From positions 111,049,741 to 111,113,740 of the forward strand of contig CM041465.1 of the NCBI GenBank assembly GCA_023213395.1: 64,000 bases of DNA, in the 5' to 3' direction. Numbering within the stretch: the stretch's first letter is position 1; each line of letters begins with the position of its first letter. The position numbers were made by a program, and so were the translations under genes. The DNA is from Cycas panzhihuaensis (lineage: Eukaryota > Cycadophyta). The notes beneath the pieces are model-generated. The model was given only the letters and a program-made list of their open reading frames with translations, was not told where the DNA came from and searched no databases. Below are positions 11,044 through 22,559 of this stretch, one piece after another.

Positions 11044-11056
11044 TTTGGTATGAAAG
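11044..11056 (+). other. Degenerate primer-binding site of element E
   Basis: TTTGGTATGAAAG follows the LTR directly. It resembles the copia initiator-Met site TGGTATCAGAG with two changes. A closer match, TAGTATCAGAGC, lies at about 11077 and could be a displaced copy. Confidence 0.5.
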
Positions 11057-12257
11057 TTTCTTGGAAAAGCCTTCATTTAGTATCAGAGCTTAGATTTTGG
11101 CCTATTGAAGTCCTTCATTTGAGAGCAAAAAGATATATTGGTTTTTAAAGTAGAGAGTTATCAAAACTATGCATGATAAGTAATATTGGTTCTATTCATT
11201 TTTTATAAAGTTTATTATCAGCTTTTTATATTATTTTCATTAAAAATTTGATTATTTCTAAGTTATATGTGTAAAATAATCCATATTTCCATAGATTTAT
11301 GTAAGATCATAGGTATAATTAGTAGAACATTCAATACTTCATCATTTTATAAAGTTCTATTAATAATTTTTACATATTTTTATTAAATATTTAGTTATTT
11401 TTTGGTGTATTTATTCTATTTACTCAATATTTCTTCATATCTATGTAGTAACAGCTACATATTCAATGTAACAGTCTTTTGGAGAAATTATACTGAGATT
11501 TCGTTTGATTTTTTATAGTTATTATTATTTTTTCACTATTTTTTAAAGTTTTTGTAAGGAACTTAAATGTCTATAAGCTAGTGCAATCTCCATTGTAAAT
11601 AAAACCCTATTAAGTGACTAGTCATTTTGAATCTCTTTGAGTTAGCTCTGTACTAGATTTGACAGTTTTGATTTTCATTGCTCTTACGAAGAGATCTCCC
11701 TTCTAGAAGCTCAGATACTGATTTTGGCAGTGAAATCCCACTGCCCCTTCTCTCATTTTCTTATTTTATATTTTTTTTTCGTTAGATCTCTTTTTTGATA
11801 GGGGTGTAGAATTAATTTGAGTTAGACCAAGCAATTTTAGTCTATTTTTTAGCATTCCTTGAGCCGTACAGTCTCCACAAAGTCATGTGAACTCCCTGGG
11901 ATCTAGAGCTTCGTTCTCTGTGTGTGAGCATTTGTTTATAACAAAATTTGATATGAGCCTTGCCATCAATAATATCAAGCTACTCCTTCATTTTTATTAA
12001 GATCTGTTACCTATGTAAGAAGTATGAGCAGTTTGAAATTACCCCTACATGGACGCACTTGTAAATCTGGCATTCTCTTGATTTTATGTAACTTTTATAA
12101 ATATTTTTAAAATAATTATAAACTATCAAAGGCTCCATTTTAATATGAACTAATAGTGATAATTTGACCCTTTAGATTGAGTTCTTTTGATTGTTCCAGT
12201 GCTGATTACCTTTTGTGTGCTCACCATTCATCATTTTTCTTCACCATTCTTTCATTA

Positions 12258-12258
<1 letters not shown>

Positions 12259-12339
<81 letters not shown>
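12259..12339. repeat. Compound (TA)(TG)(CG)(TG) microsatellite
   Basis: Alternating pyrimidine-purine for about 80 bp: a short TA run, a TG run, a GCGCGCG core near 12297-12304, then another TG run. Such sequence can adopt Z-DNA. The Cys/Val repeat peptide predicted across it is an artefact. Confidence 0.95.
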
Positions 12340-12341
<2 letters not shown>

Positions 12342-12935
12342 ATCTATTTTTCTTGATTAATTTTAGGTTTGATCAGCTTGGAGGAGTGAGGTGCCCCTCT
12401 CATAATGATAAATTGATCCTCAAATCAAGATTCATCAATATTTCTAGCCTTTGCTCCTCGTATGGAACCTCCTCTACACAAAGACATTGTACATCACATC
12501 TTTTAAGCATTTAATCCTTCTATTGCCATTGAAAAATTCATCCATTATGATGTTGATACCTATGGTTCTGACCTATTGTTAAGTTCCCACCATTCACTAT
12601 TTGTCTATGATTATTGTATTTTCTACAGAGAGGCTTTTCTTGTAGAGTTATTTGATGATACAAATTTATGTGCAATTCATACAAAGAGAGTTATTATCAT
12701 GCCCTAAACAAGAAAATGCAAGGCAAAAGGTGATGTAGAGTTATTTTTAGGTAATTTCACTCCTCAATCATTGATTGTCCCAATTCCTTGTGAATCTCCT
12801 CCACTGCGGCAACAGCCATCAATTGTAGAGAATCATTGTAAGGATATTGTGGGAGGATCGATACATTCAATCTCTTGTTGATTTGAGTTAGTATAGCAAC
12901 TATTGGCTACATTTACATAACCAATAATTTTCTTT

Positions 12936-12937
<2 letters not shown>

Positions 12938-12968
<31 letters not shown>
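12938..12968. repeat. (TA)n microsatellite
   Basis: A run of about 15 TA units inside element E. Confidence 0.95.
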
Positions 12969-12970
<2 letters not shown>

Positions 12971-14819
12971 GTTTTTGTAAATATTTCATCATTTCATCAA
13001 TGTCTTTACTTTGTGGATGAGTTTGGTCAATTACTGATCATTTTTTTATTGATCTTTTATGGTTTTCTCATATTTTTAAAGTCCTTTTTTGTCAATGTTT
13101 ACCTCAATTTTTGCTCTATTTGGCAACTATTCTAAAGAATGTTGAGTGGACACTATAGACACCCCCCTCCTTACATGACAGATTGATCCATTCAATCAAA
13201 ATCAAGCCCTATTTTCAATTATTGTTCACTCAGAATATCGCGTGTAGATTGCACCATCAACAGAGATATTCAGTTAATTCTTTTTGTTTTATAAAGTTTG
13301 ATTTAGGTTAGTGAAATTTAATTATTATTAATAGTGTTTTAATTTTAGGCATTTAAAGGGTATTAGCCCCCTTTAGAGTTTAGCCCCTAGATCTATGCAT
13401 TTACATGTGACCTCACTATTTTTATAAAGGGCATCAACCTTTATAAAAAGTTTTCTTTTATATATTTTATATTTATTACTAAAAAAAAGTAACAAGCACA
13501 TTTTCATCTGTAACTTCTTACTGGTGTACCAGATTTTGAAAAAACTAGTCTCATCGCAATTGTAGCTTTATGAGCTTCATTGTGGATTAGTCATTTTCTA
13601 GATTTGGAGCCGTTTTGATTAGTTTTTAATAGTTTGAAGTCACCTAATTTTTTAGCTTCCAGTTCGCTAAACATAAAGAGGTTGCTTCACTATTTTCACT
13701 ACAACTTTCTCATCTGATATCTATTTTCTAAACTATTAGCTTTGTTGGAAAGATGATTTATCCCTCTTCACATTGATATAGTTTTTTAAGTGATTCCAAG
13801 TTATTTTATAGATATTTTAGGTACTAAATGTAAGGTACTTACTCTAACCTAGTTCTTCATTATTCACCATTTTTTGAAATATTTTCTTTAAGATTTTTTA
13901 GAATAAGTCCCACTAAAAGGTCTTTAATCTATAAGTCTGTATTTTTATACCATTTCATAAAGTTATAATATATTTTTATAGTATTTTATCCTTGTGGATC
14001 TTATTCAATCCCTAAAAAGGGACTTTACACCTATTCTTTAAAATCTTGAGTTACAGGAATTAGTTTTCCAAACTGTAAAATCCATCGAAAAGGATATTTG
14101 ATGTTCTTTAGTTTGAAATAAGTTTCACTTAATTCTGACTTTATTTGGTAGGTGTTTGAAGCTAGTTAACTATAGCTTCTTGTTCAGTACTTATAGGCAT
14201 TATCCTATAACTTTTCAAGTATTACATTATCTCAAAAAGTTATATCTACTTTTATTTATTACTAATAGTTTATTCTTAAATCTATTATTATTCTTTATTT
14301 ATATTTTTTAAGTTTTTTTGTAACAAGAAACTAGATTTTTAGTACTTCAAGCTAAGTGGAGCTACCTGATCAAATAGGTATATTTTGTATTCTATTTGTT
14401 CATTTTCTATATTTCCTAGAAGAAATTTGTCATTTTTAGACATTTTTATAAAGGTCATTCATTTTTTCTTTAGCTACTCCTTAGCTTTGAAAATTTCAAG
14501 CTTAGTTAAGGAATCTGATTGATAATTTATCCTTTTATCATTAAAGGTAGTTATATTTTAGATTTGTATTGTTAAAACCTTAAAGGAGCATATAGATCCT
14601 TGCTTTCATAAAACCATTAATTAATTTAGTTCTATACAAATGGAAAGTTTTTGTCTCAAAAGATATGCATTTGTTCGCATTACTTTTCTACCTTAATTAA
14701 GGGATTCAAATGTATTTAATAGCACTTATTATCCACTTTATGTTATTCATACATTTAAGGTCTTCATTTACTTATTCGAGCTCATAAACTAAACATATTA
14801 CAAATGGTATTTTATTTGG

Positions 14820-15270
14820 ATGACATGTTATTTCCTACAGTTGATGGGACCAATTTTCATGTATGGAAAGAATTATTAAAAATACTTCTCATTGCAAAAG
14901 ATATTTAAAAATTTGTTGCATTGGTTAGTTAGAGGAAGAAGAAAATTTTAAAGAAAACCTAAGAAAGGATAATGAAATCATAGCTTTAATGTTTAATACA
15001 AAAGATGCCAATGTATTTGTTAATGTTAGCAAATTAACTATATCAAAATCTATTTGGGATATAGTAGAATCTATTTATGGGGGATAAACCCTCAATGTGA
15101 ATGAGTTTAACTATGATGATGTTGTCTTTGTGTTAAAAAGACTAATGTAGAAGGCTCAACTCAAATGAATGATTACATCGATACACATGAAGATATATGT
15201 ACTTTTAACATGATCGCTACTTATAAAACAAAGGTTCTAGAAGTTAAAGACAAAGATAAAACCACTCATC
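14820..15270 (+). pseudogene. Copia-type gag remnant of element E
   Basis: Translation gives PTVDGTNFHVWKELLKILL in one frame and, after a frame change, NEIIALMFNTKDANVFVNVSKL then SKSIWDIVESIYGG. This is the plant copia Gag core: G-x-NF-x-W-K near the start and a KSIWD-x-(L/V)-x-x-Y-G-G block later. The region after about 15110 is unclear, with no zinc knuckle. The gag is followed within about 200 bp by the polypurine tract, leaving no room for pol downstream. Confidence 0.7.
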
Positions 15271-15459
15271 CCTATTTGAAGTAAGTCACATCCACTGGGA
15301 AATCACTTAAGCCAAACCATGTTGAAGGAAACCACTATACAAGAATAAAGAAATATGAAGACAAAGAAAAAGGACATTTGGTTAACTACTCACTTAAAGT
15401 CTACTTCAAATACATGTACTACAAGTTCAAGGAAAAATAAAATGTTCATGATGACCATT

Positions 15460-15470
15460 AAGGGGGAGAA
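15460..15470 (+). other. Polypurine tract of element E
   Basis: AAGGGGGAGAA lies directly before the second LTR at 15471, the expected place for plus-strand DNA priming. Confidence 0.9.
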
Positions 15471-15803
15471 TATTGGGGTTAATGTTCATCAACTCACTCC
15501 CACCATTTACATATATGAGTGTGTACATGTGAAGGTAAGTAAGGTAAGATTAAGTGTTACTTTAGTTAAGCATTATTTTAATGCATTTTAAATTTTAGAG
15601 GTTGAGGAAGTTTCCCTCCTCTCTCAAACTATATATTTACTAGGGTGACAAACCCTAGTGTCTTTTGACACCACCTCTATTTTGGAAATTTGTATTTGCT
15701 CTCAAGTATGTATTGAATGTAATATTTAGTTATGCTCATACAATACAATGGATTAATTTTTTAATCATTGCTCTGCTCTATTTCCATGTTTTCAAATCCT
15801 TTA
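15471..15803 (+). mobile_element. 3' LTR of element E
   Basis: 333 bp aligned with 10712-11043, followed by the target duplication ATAAT (15804-15808) and then the continuation of B3 gag. Confidence 0.9.
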
Positions 15804-18060
15804 ATAATATTGTCATATCAATTAGATTTAGCACTACAGATGAATTAGATTATGATTCTATAGTAAGAGCTATGTTGTTAGAAGAGGTGAGGAGGAAGTC
15901 TAGTCTTAAAACCTCCAAAGCAGAAGCTATGACAATAAGGGGTAGAACAATTGAGAGAGGATAAACCTTTAGGAATATATTAAGGTCAAAGTCAAAAGGC
16001 AAGAAGAGTAAGCTTAGATATTATTACTACAATAAGACAGATCACCTCAAGAAGGATTGCAACAAAAGGAAGGAGTTCTAGAAAAAGGAAGATCCTACCA
16101 AGGAGGCTAATCAAATGGAGTTAAATCAAGGTACGAATGATGATATCTCAATTTCTTATAATGTTTCTTATTATCATCATGATTGGTTATTAGATTTGGG
16201 TACTTCACACTATATATATCCATATAAGAGTTAGTTTTGATTATACCAACCTCTTAATAGTGTGAAGTGCTTATGGGAAATAAAGTTTTCTATAAGACTA
16301 TGGGATTTGGTAGCAATAGAATTAAAATATTTAATGGTGTAGTGAGAACATTAGCTAAACTAAGACATGTACCTGATCTAAAAAGGAATATGATTCCCTT
16401 GGGTGAACTAGATTCTAGTTCTTATAAGTACACATGTAATGAAAGAGTCTTCAAGGTGTTAAAGGGTGCCTTGATTATTAAGCCTTAAAGAAAGGAAACC
16501 TTTATATTTTGGTGGGAAGTATAGATGTCCATTATGCAGCTATAATAACCTTTATATTTTGGTATCAAAGACTTGGGCACATGAGTGAGAGAGGACTTAA
16601 GGTATTGATAAATTATAAGTTATTTTTTAACTTATAGCTTTTAAATTTGACTTTCGGTAAACAATATATTTTTGGAAAGCAATGTAGACTTAGATTTAAA
16701 GTAGGAAGTCACACTAGTAAAGGTGTTTTAGATTATATAGATTTGTATGTGTAGGGACTAGCCCCTATAATATCCTATGGAGAATCATTTTGCTTTGTCA
16801 CATTCATAGATGATTACTCTAGAAAGGTATGGGTCTATTTTTGAAAAAAAAAATCAAAAGTTTTTAGTGTGTTTAAGCAATTTAAGGCTCAGGTTGACAA
16901 GAGCACTAGTAGGCCAATCAAATGTTTAAAAACTAACAATGGAGATGAGTTTAAATCCTTGGAGTTTGAGAACTATTATAGAGAAGTTGGGATCGAAAGG
17001 CATAAGATCACTAGCTATACTCAATAGGAAAATGGCATAGTTAAGCATATGAACAAGACACTCTTGGAAAGAGTGAGAAGCATGCTGAGTAAAGCAGGAG
17101 TGGATCAGGGCTTATGGGCAGAAGCTATTCAAATAGCTTATTATTTAGTAAACAAGTCACCATCACTTGTAATATACTGTAAGATTCCCAAAGAGGAATG
17201 GACTAAACATCCATATGACTATTTAAATTTGAAAGTTTTTTTTTGTGATACTTATGCCTTGACTAATAAAAGTCAACATTTAAAGTTAAACCTAAAATCT
17301 AAGAGATGTATCTTTGTTGGTTATGGTGATAAAGATGGTGTGAATGGATATAGGTTGTGAGATCCTACTACCCATAAAATCACTATTAACAGAGATGTTG
17401 TGTTTCATGAATCCCCTTTTCTAAAATCAGATAGTGTAGAAGTTGAAGTAAAATGAAAGCAAAAAGCTAAGTATCAATAAGTCAACCTTGAGACCCAACC
17501 ATCCTTAGAAATGGAAAAGCGGGAAGAGCTTTCTGAAGATGAATGTATGGTAGATTTACAAGAGTATGTTGACACTCCTCCACTAACTATTAGAAGATCT
17601 ATATAAGTCAGTCATCCACCTGACAAATACAACCCTTCTATTTCTATTGCTTTGGTTTCTAATGATGGTGAAACTACATGCTATTAAAAAGTAATAGATG
17701 GTATCCATAGTGAGAAGTAGAAGAGGGCTATATAAGAAGAGATAGATTCTTTGAAGAAAAATAATTCATAGGACTTAGTAGAACCTCTACATGGTAGGAA
17801 GACCATTGTTTGTAGATGGGTTTTCAACAAGATAATAGATGTTGATGGAAAGGTTAATAAATACACTAAAAGACTGGTGGCTAAAGGTTTTACATACAAA
17901 GTAGGTATTGATTTTCATGAGATTTTTTCACTACGTATTAAACTTGTTTCAATTCAGGTTTTGTTAGAATTGGTAGTTTCTCTTGATTTAGAGTTGGAAT
18001 AGTTAGATGTAAAAATAAATTTTCTACATGAAAATTTAAATGAGAAGATCTATATAGATC
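15804..18060 (+). pseudogene. Copia B3 middle part: gag end, protease, integrase, RT start
   Basis: The frame resumes with IVISIRFSTTDELDYDS. A zinc-knuckle region near 16000-16070 is degraded (YYYNKTDHLKKDCNK). The protease block reads WLLDLGTSHYIYP (expected WLLDSGASHHM, so the catalytic D is kept and S-G-A altered). Integrase shows LGHMSERGLKVL, FIDDYSRKVWVY, the D-to-N change in KTNNGDEF (expected RTDNAGEF), and MNKTLLERVRSML. RT begins with KRLVAKGFTYKVGIDFHEIFS and continues to NEKIYID at 18060. There it stops at the left LTR of D. The next residues (DQPERFIQDGRK) are found at 53878. Confidence 0.9.
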
Positions 18061-18728
18061 TAGAAGGGAACCTCTAGGGGGTCACTAAGTATAAGGATAT
18101 TAAGCCTATACTATCACTATACTAGGGGCTCAAAGCTCCTTGAGTGCAAGGGGATAGTTGACCCACAAATGGCATCCATATGTCAGAACACAGATTTGTA
18201 GATCTGCAAATAGTGCACAAGACTCTCCATTTCAGTAGGTGCCTTCTTAGATTTAAGTTAGGAAAAGGCATCCTCAGCTTACTGATTAGCCTAAGGAAGG
18301 ACTCTTCTATCCTAAGAGGTAAAGGAAGGAAAGGGAGGATCAAAGATCTTTTCTTAAAAAAAAGAGGGAAAAGGGGAGGCAAGCCCTAATAGAAGAGGGG
18401 CCTATGGAATAAGAGAGAAATGGTGAGTGGAAGAACATAAGAAGGGTTTGATGCACAAAAACCAAATCCTAAAAGGTGCAAGACTAATAGGACATCTTGC
18501 TAATAGTTACCTAAAGGAAAGCTTCTAGGGTTTAAATAAAATAAAATAAGTGGACTAAGTACATAGAGGGTTTAGATAATGTCTTAGTTCTTATTCAAAG
18601 GTGGTGTAAAGATGCAAATATTAATGCTAAGAAATACAAAAGAACACTCTCTATACTTCTCTCTTTTCCTTCTCTCTCTTTTATCCTTACCAATAAAAGA
18701 AGAATAATTAAATAAAAGGAGAAAAGAG

Positions 18729-19373
18729 TGTTGAGAATAGAAGGTCCAACCCTCTAATAGTCACCAAGATCTATTACTTTCTTACAACTAGTTACAGAAA
18801 TGAAATATACAAATTACATGCAAGTTCTTAAAACCAGAGATTATATAGTAACAAGACAATGAAAGCCAAACATCATATGTGCACCCGATATAATGTGGTA
18901 AAACCCTAGCAGTGTGCTAGGGAAACATCCACATAGGAAAGGTAGCTTTCTTTATTGTTACAGAATGAAGAAAATAGTACATCACAGATACAGAGTGCTC
19001 TCTGGAATAACAATCAGCCACTGCCCTCTTCACTGTCCATTGCATAACATTACAACATAATAAGAAAAGCCCTAAAACGGGCTACATGAGAGGACATCCA
19101 AGACCTAAAATCTCAACCATAGAATCTAGGGTATTTTTCATTGTATGACCCTGATTCTCTTTACACTTTAATAAGGTTTACGTGGTCAATTTTTGGGTCG
19201 GGGGCTATCGCCCCCGAACCCCCTCCTAGCGGGGGGCGTTCCACCCCCCCGTAACCCCCGGCCAAGGGGGGCTCCCGCCCCCCTTGGAACCCCCCAAGAA
19301 AGATTAGGGGGGGAAACCGCGCCAAAAATAGGTCATAATTTTAGGCCTATAATTGTTGTCACAATACCCAACA
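18729..19373 (-). mobile_element. 3' LTR of B1
   Basis: 645 bp, identical in length to the other LTR. It carries a GC-rich hairpin cluster (19195-19318) near its element-orientation start. AAGAG duplication at 18724-18728. Confidence 0.95.
19195..19318. repeat. GC-rich hairpin cluster in B1 left LTR
   Basis: In an otherwise AT-rich region this stretch is almost all G and C. It contains GGGGGC-TATC-GCCCCC (19200-19215, 6-bp stem) and an 11-bp perfect stem CCAAGGGGGGC/GCCCCCCTTGG (19262-19287) with a TCCC loop. The same stem is intact in the other LTR (23954-23979). Related GC-rich stems occur in B2 and B3 LTRs. Confidence 0.9.
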
Positions 19374-19385
19374 ATCTCCACCTTG
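19374..19385 (-). other. Polypurine tract of B1
   Basis: On the minus strand the bases next to the 3' LTR read CAAGGTGGAGAT, the usual copia polypurine tract form. Confidence 0.85.
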
Positions 19386-19420
19386 ACAACAATTACCCAG
19401 TACCTTTCTTGGATCCTTCA

Positions 19421-20999
19421 TCATCTTTTCTGCAAGTTAAGAGAAGTCAAACACCATTTGAACTTCTCTAATGGTACTGGTTTAGTGAACATATCAGCAT
19501 AATTCTGATTGGTGTGAATCTTCTCAAGTGCCACTCCACCTACTTCCACAACCTGTCTAACAAAATGGTACTTTAGAGCAATATGCTTTGTTCTACTGTG
19601 ATAAGCTAGATTCTTGGCTAGGTAAATAGCACTTTGACTATCACAAAATATCTTTACATTTTCCTGTCTCCTTCCAAGCTCAACCAATAGACCCTGTAAC
19701 TAGATTGCTTCTTTACAAGCATGTGTTATAACAACATATTCAGCTTCCGTGGTTAACAGTGCAATTATGCTATGCAATTTGGACATCCAATTAACTGGAC
19801 CATTTGCAAGAGTAAAAACATAACCTAAAGTAGACCTTCTTTTATCTAAATCTTCTGCAAAATCTGAATCGACATATCCACAAACCTAATTTCCTGTACC
19901 TCCAAAGGTGATGGAGTAATATACTAGTGCCTCTCAAATACCGAAACACCCATTTCACTACAGCCCAATGCTCCTTTCCTGGTTTTTCCATAAACCTGCT
20001 AACTACACCGACTGCATGTGAAATATCAAGTCTTGTACATACCATGGCATACATTAAACTTCCCTCTGACCGCATAAGGCACACGAGACATATAAGCCTT
20101 TTCTTCTTCACTACTAGGACTCATATTAGATGAAAGCTTGAAGTGGGAAGCCAAAGGGATACTCACTGGTTTCACATTTACCATCCCAAACCTAGTTAGC
20201 ACCTTCTCCACATATTTCTGTTGTGATAACCATAGCTTACCATTTTTCCTGTCTCTATGTATCTCCATGCCTAAGATTTATTTTGCAGCTCCTAGATCCT
20301 TCATGTCAAAAGTCCTAGCCAATTGAGCCTTTAGCTTGTTGATTTCTACCATGCTCTTGCTTGCAACTAGCATGTCATCAACATATAATACCAAGATAAT
20401 GAATAAGCCCTTGTCCATAAATTTAAAGTAAACACAATGATCATACTCACTTCTTTTAAAATTTTGGCTCTCTATGAAGGCATCAAACTTCTTGTACCCT
20501 TTGCACGGGTGATTGCTTCAGGCCATATAATGATTTCCTGAGCCTGCAAATAAGTCTTTTCCTGCCATCTTGTACAAACCCCTCTGGTTGATCCATATAA
20601 ATCTCCTCATCTAAATCTCCATGTAGAAAAGTTATTTTTACATCTAACTGCTCCAACTCCAAATTGAGAGAAGCTACCAATGCTAATAGCACTCGAATTG
20701 AAACAAGTTTAACAACTAGTTAAAAGATCTCATGAAAGTCAATACCTTCTTTCTGAGCAAAGCCTTTTGCCACTAGTCGTGCCCTGTATTTATCAATCTT
20801 TCCATCAACATCCGTTTTCCTTTTGAAAACCCACCTACAACCAACAATCTTCCTGCCATGTGGAAGTTCTACCAAGTCCCATGAATGATTTTTCTTCAAG
20901 GCATCTATCTCTTCCTGCATAGCCCTTATCCACTTCTCTTCATGGATATCATCTACTGCTTCCTGATAACATGTGGGCTCACCGTCATTAGAAATTAAA
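19421..20999 (-). pseudogene. Reverse transcriptase and RNase H of copia B1
   Basis: Reverse transcriptase plus RNase H, the enzymes that copy element RNA to DNA. Blocks read from right to left: WDLVELPHGRKIVGCRWVFK, KARLVAKGFAQKEGIDFHEIF, LEQLDVKITFLHGDLDEEIYMD, LRKSLYGLKQSP, the catalytic VLYVDDML (about 20370-20390, intact), LGMEIHRDRKNGKLW, DISHAVGVVSRFM, then RNase H with FCDSQSAIYLAKNLAYHSRTKH and the family ending DMFTKPVPLEKFKWCLTSL before the stop at 19421. Frameshifts occur after KQSP, after SRVPYA and after RYLRGTS, and there are stops. The domain is complete in length but not translatable as one frame. Confidence 0.92.
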
Positions 21000-22559
21000 G
21001 TAATAGAAATAGAAGGGTTGTACCTGTCAGGTGGATGACTGACTCATGTAGATCTTCTAACTGTTGGTAGAGGAGTATCCACATGCTCCTGTGAATCTGC
21101 TACTGATTCATCTTTAGAAAGATCTTCATGCTCTTCTGATTCCACAGATGATTGCATTTCAAACTTAACTTGTTGGTGTTCATCTTGCTGCTCCTATTTC
21201 ATTTCAGCTTCTATACTGTCTAATTTTACAAAGGGAGATTCATCAAATATGACATCTCTGTTAATGGTGCTTTTGTGGGCAGTAGGATCCCACAACCTGT
21301 ATCCCTTCACACCATCCTTATCACCATAACCAACAAAGATATATCTCTTAGATTTTGGGTCTAACTTTGAACGTTTACTTTTCTCAGTCCAGGCATAAGC
21401 ATCATAACCAAAAACTTTTAAATTTGAATAATCACATGGATGTCCAATCCATACCTCTTCAGGAATCTTACAATCTATTGCAACTGATGGTGACCTGTTT
21501 ACTAGATAGCAAGTTGTTTGGACAGCTTCTACCTACAAGCCCTGCTCCACTCCTGCATTACTTAGCATGCTTCTTGCTCTTTTTAGGAGTGTCCTATTCA
21601 TGTGCTCAGCAATGCCATTTTGCTGTGGAGTATAGCTAGTGGTCTTGTGTCTTTTGATCCCAGCTTCTCTGCAATAGTTCTCAAATTCCAAGGAGTTGAA
21701 CTCACCTGCATTGTCAGTTCTTAAACATTTGATTGTCTTGCTAGTACTATTCTCAACTAAAGCCTTGAACTGCTTAAACACACTGAAAACTTTAGATTTC
21801 CTTTTCAAAAAATAGACCCATACCTTCCTGGAGTAATCATCTATAAATGTGATAAAATACAATGATCCTCCATAAGATATTTTAGAAATTTGGTCCCCAT
21901 ACATCTGAATGTATGTAATCTAGAATGGCTTTACTAGTGTGACTCCCTACTTTAAACCTAAGTCTACACTGTTTTCCAAAAACACAATGTTTACAGAAAG
22001 CCAAATCTGAAAGCTATAAGTTAGGAAGTAACTTACAGTTTATCAACACCTTAAGTCCTTTCTCACTCATGTGCCCAAGTCTTTGATGCCATAGCTGAGC
22101 AGGATCTTCTACAGTATTTGATGATGTAGTTGCTTGGCTGACATCTGTACTTCCCACTAAAATATAAAGATTTCCTCTCTTTAAGGCTTTCATAATAACC
22201 AAGGCACCCTTTGACACCTTTAGGACTCCTTCATGACCTGTATGCTTAATACCACTCGAATCTAATTCACCCAAGGAAATCAGGTTCCTTTTCAAATCAG
22301 GTACATGTCTAACCTTAGTTAATGTTCTAACTACCCCATCGAACATCTTGATTCTGACGCTACTAATGCCCACTATCTTACACGAAACTTCGTTTCCCAT
22401 AAGCACATCACCACCATCAAGAGGTTGGTATGATGAAAACCAACTCCTGTGTGGATACATGTGGTGCGAAGCACCCGAATCTAATAACCAGTCATGGTGA
22501 TAATGAGAAACATTACAAGCAACCAAGACATCATCATCCATACCTTCATTTGGCTTCAC
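21000..22559 (-). pseudogene. Protease and integrase of copia B1
   Basis: The first frame (22559-22014) opens in the spacer after the zinc knuckle and shows the protease active site WLLDSGASHHMYP near 22450-22494, intact. Integrase follows with its HHCC finger (LWHQRLGHMSEKG ... CKHCVFGKQC). A frame change precedes the core: FITFIDDYSRKVWVYF, LRTDNAGEFNS and QQNGIAEHMNRTL (frame 21904-21533), holding the D,D,E residues. A W-to-stop change follows VEQGL. The C-terminal part includes FVGYGDKDGVKGYRLWDP and ends in an acidic spacer before RT. Near-complete but broken. Confidence 0.92.

Larger units (their letters stand above)
11057..14819 (+). other. Noncoding body of element E
   Basis: About 3.8 kb without a recognisable domain in either strand that I could read. 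It carries the TA/TG/CG microsatellite near 12260 and a TA run near 12940. Some stretches (for example 12360-12530 and 12560-12680) read less AT-rich and could be captured host sequence, but no exon structure can be supported. Confidence 0.5.
10712..15803 (+). mobile_element. Non-autonomous LTR retrotransposon E (gag only)
   Basis: A complete insertion: LTRs at 10712-11043 (332 bp) and 15471-15803 (333 bp) begin TGTTAGGGTTAATG / TATTGGGGTTAATG and end CTTTCA / CCTTTA. The target duplication ATAAT is at 10707-10711 and 15804-15808, and removing E restores the gag frame of B3. A purine tract AAGGGGGAGAA abuts the second LTR. The interior has no recognisable protease, integrase or reverse transcriptase. 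The only coding remnant is a copia-type gag close to the 3' LTR. This matches the general idea of gag-only non-autonomous LTR elements (TR-GAG type). LTR identity by eye is about 87-88%. Confidence 0.85.

Noticed and set aside
12215-12514. Cys/Val repeat protein resembling a cysteine-rich peptide
   Set aside because: It translates the TG/CG microsatellite; the rest of the frame has no family similarity.
18061-18070. Exact left limit of D set at 18070 by LTR alignment
   Set aside because: Placing the limit at 18061 gives a 5-bp near duplication (AGATC/TGATC) around the insertion, which fits better than 18070; uncertainty of about 10 bp remains.
19193-19471. Pro/Gly/Arg-rich open frame at high GC, possible host gene
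   Set aside because: It lies in the GC-rich hairpin part of the B1 LTR and runs into RNase H antisense. Frames at 23833-24066 are the same thing in the other LTR.
21355-21639. Plus-strand frame within B1
   Set aside because: Antisense to a clear copia integrase on the minus strand.
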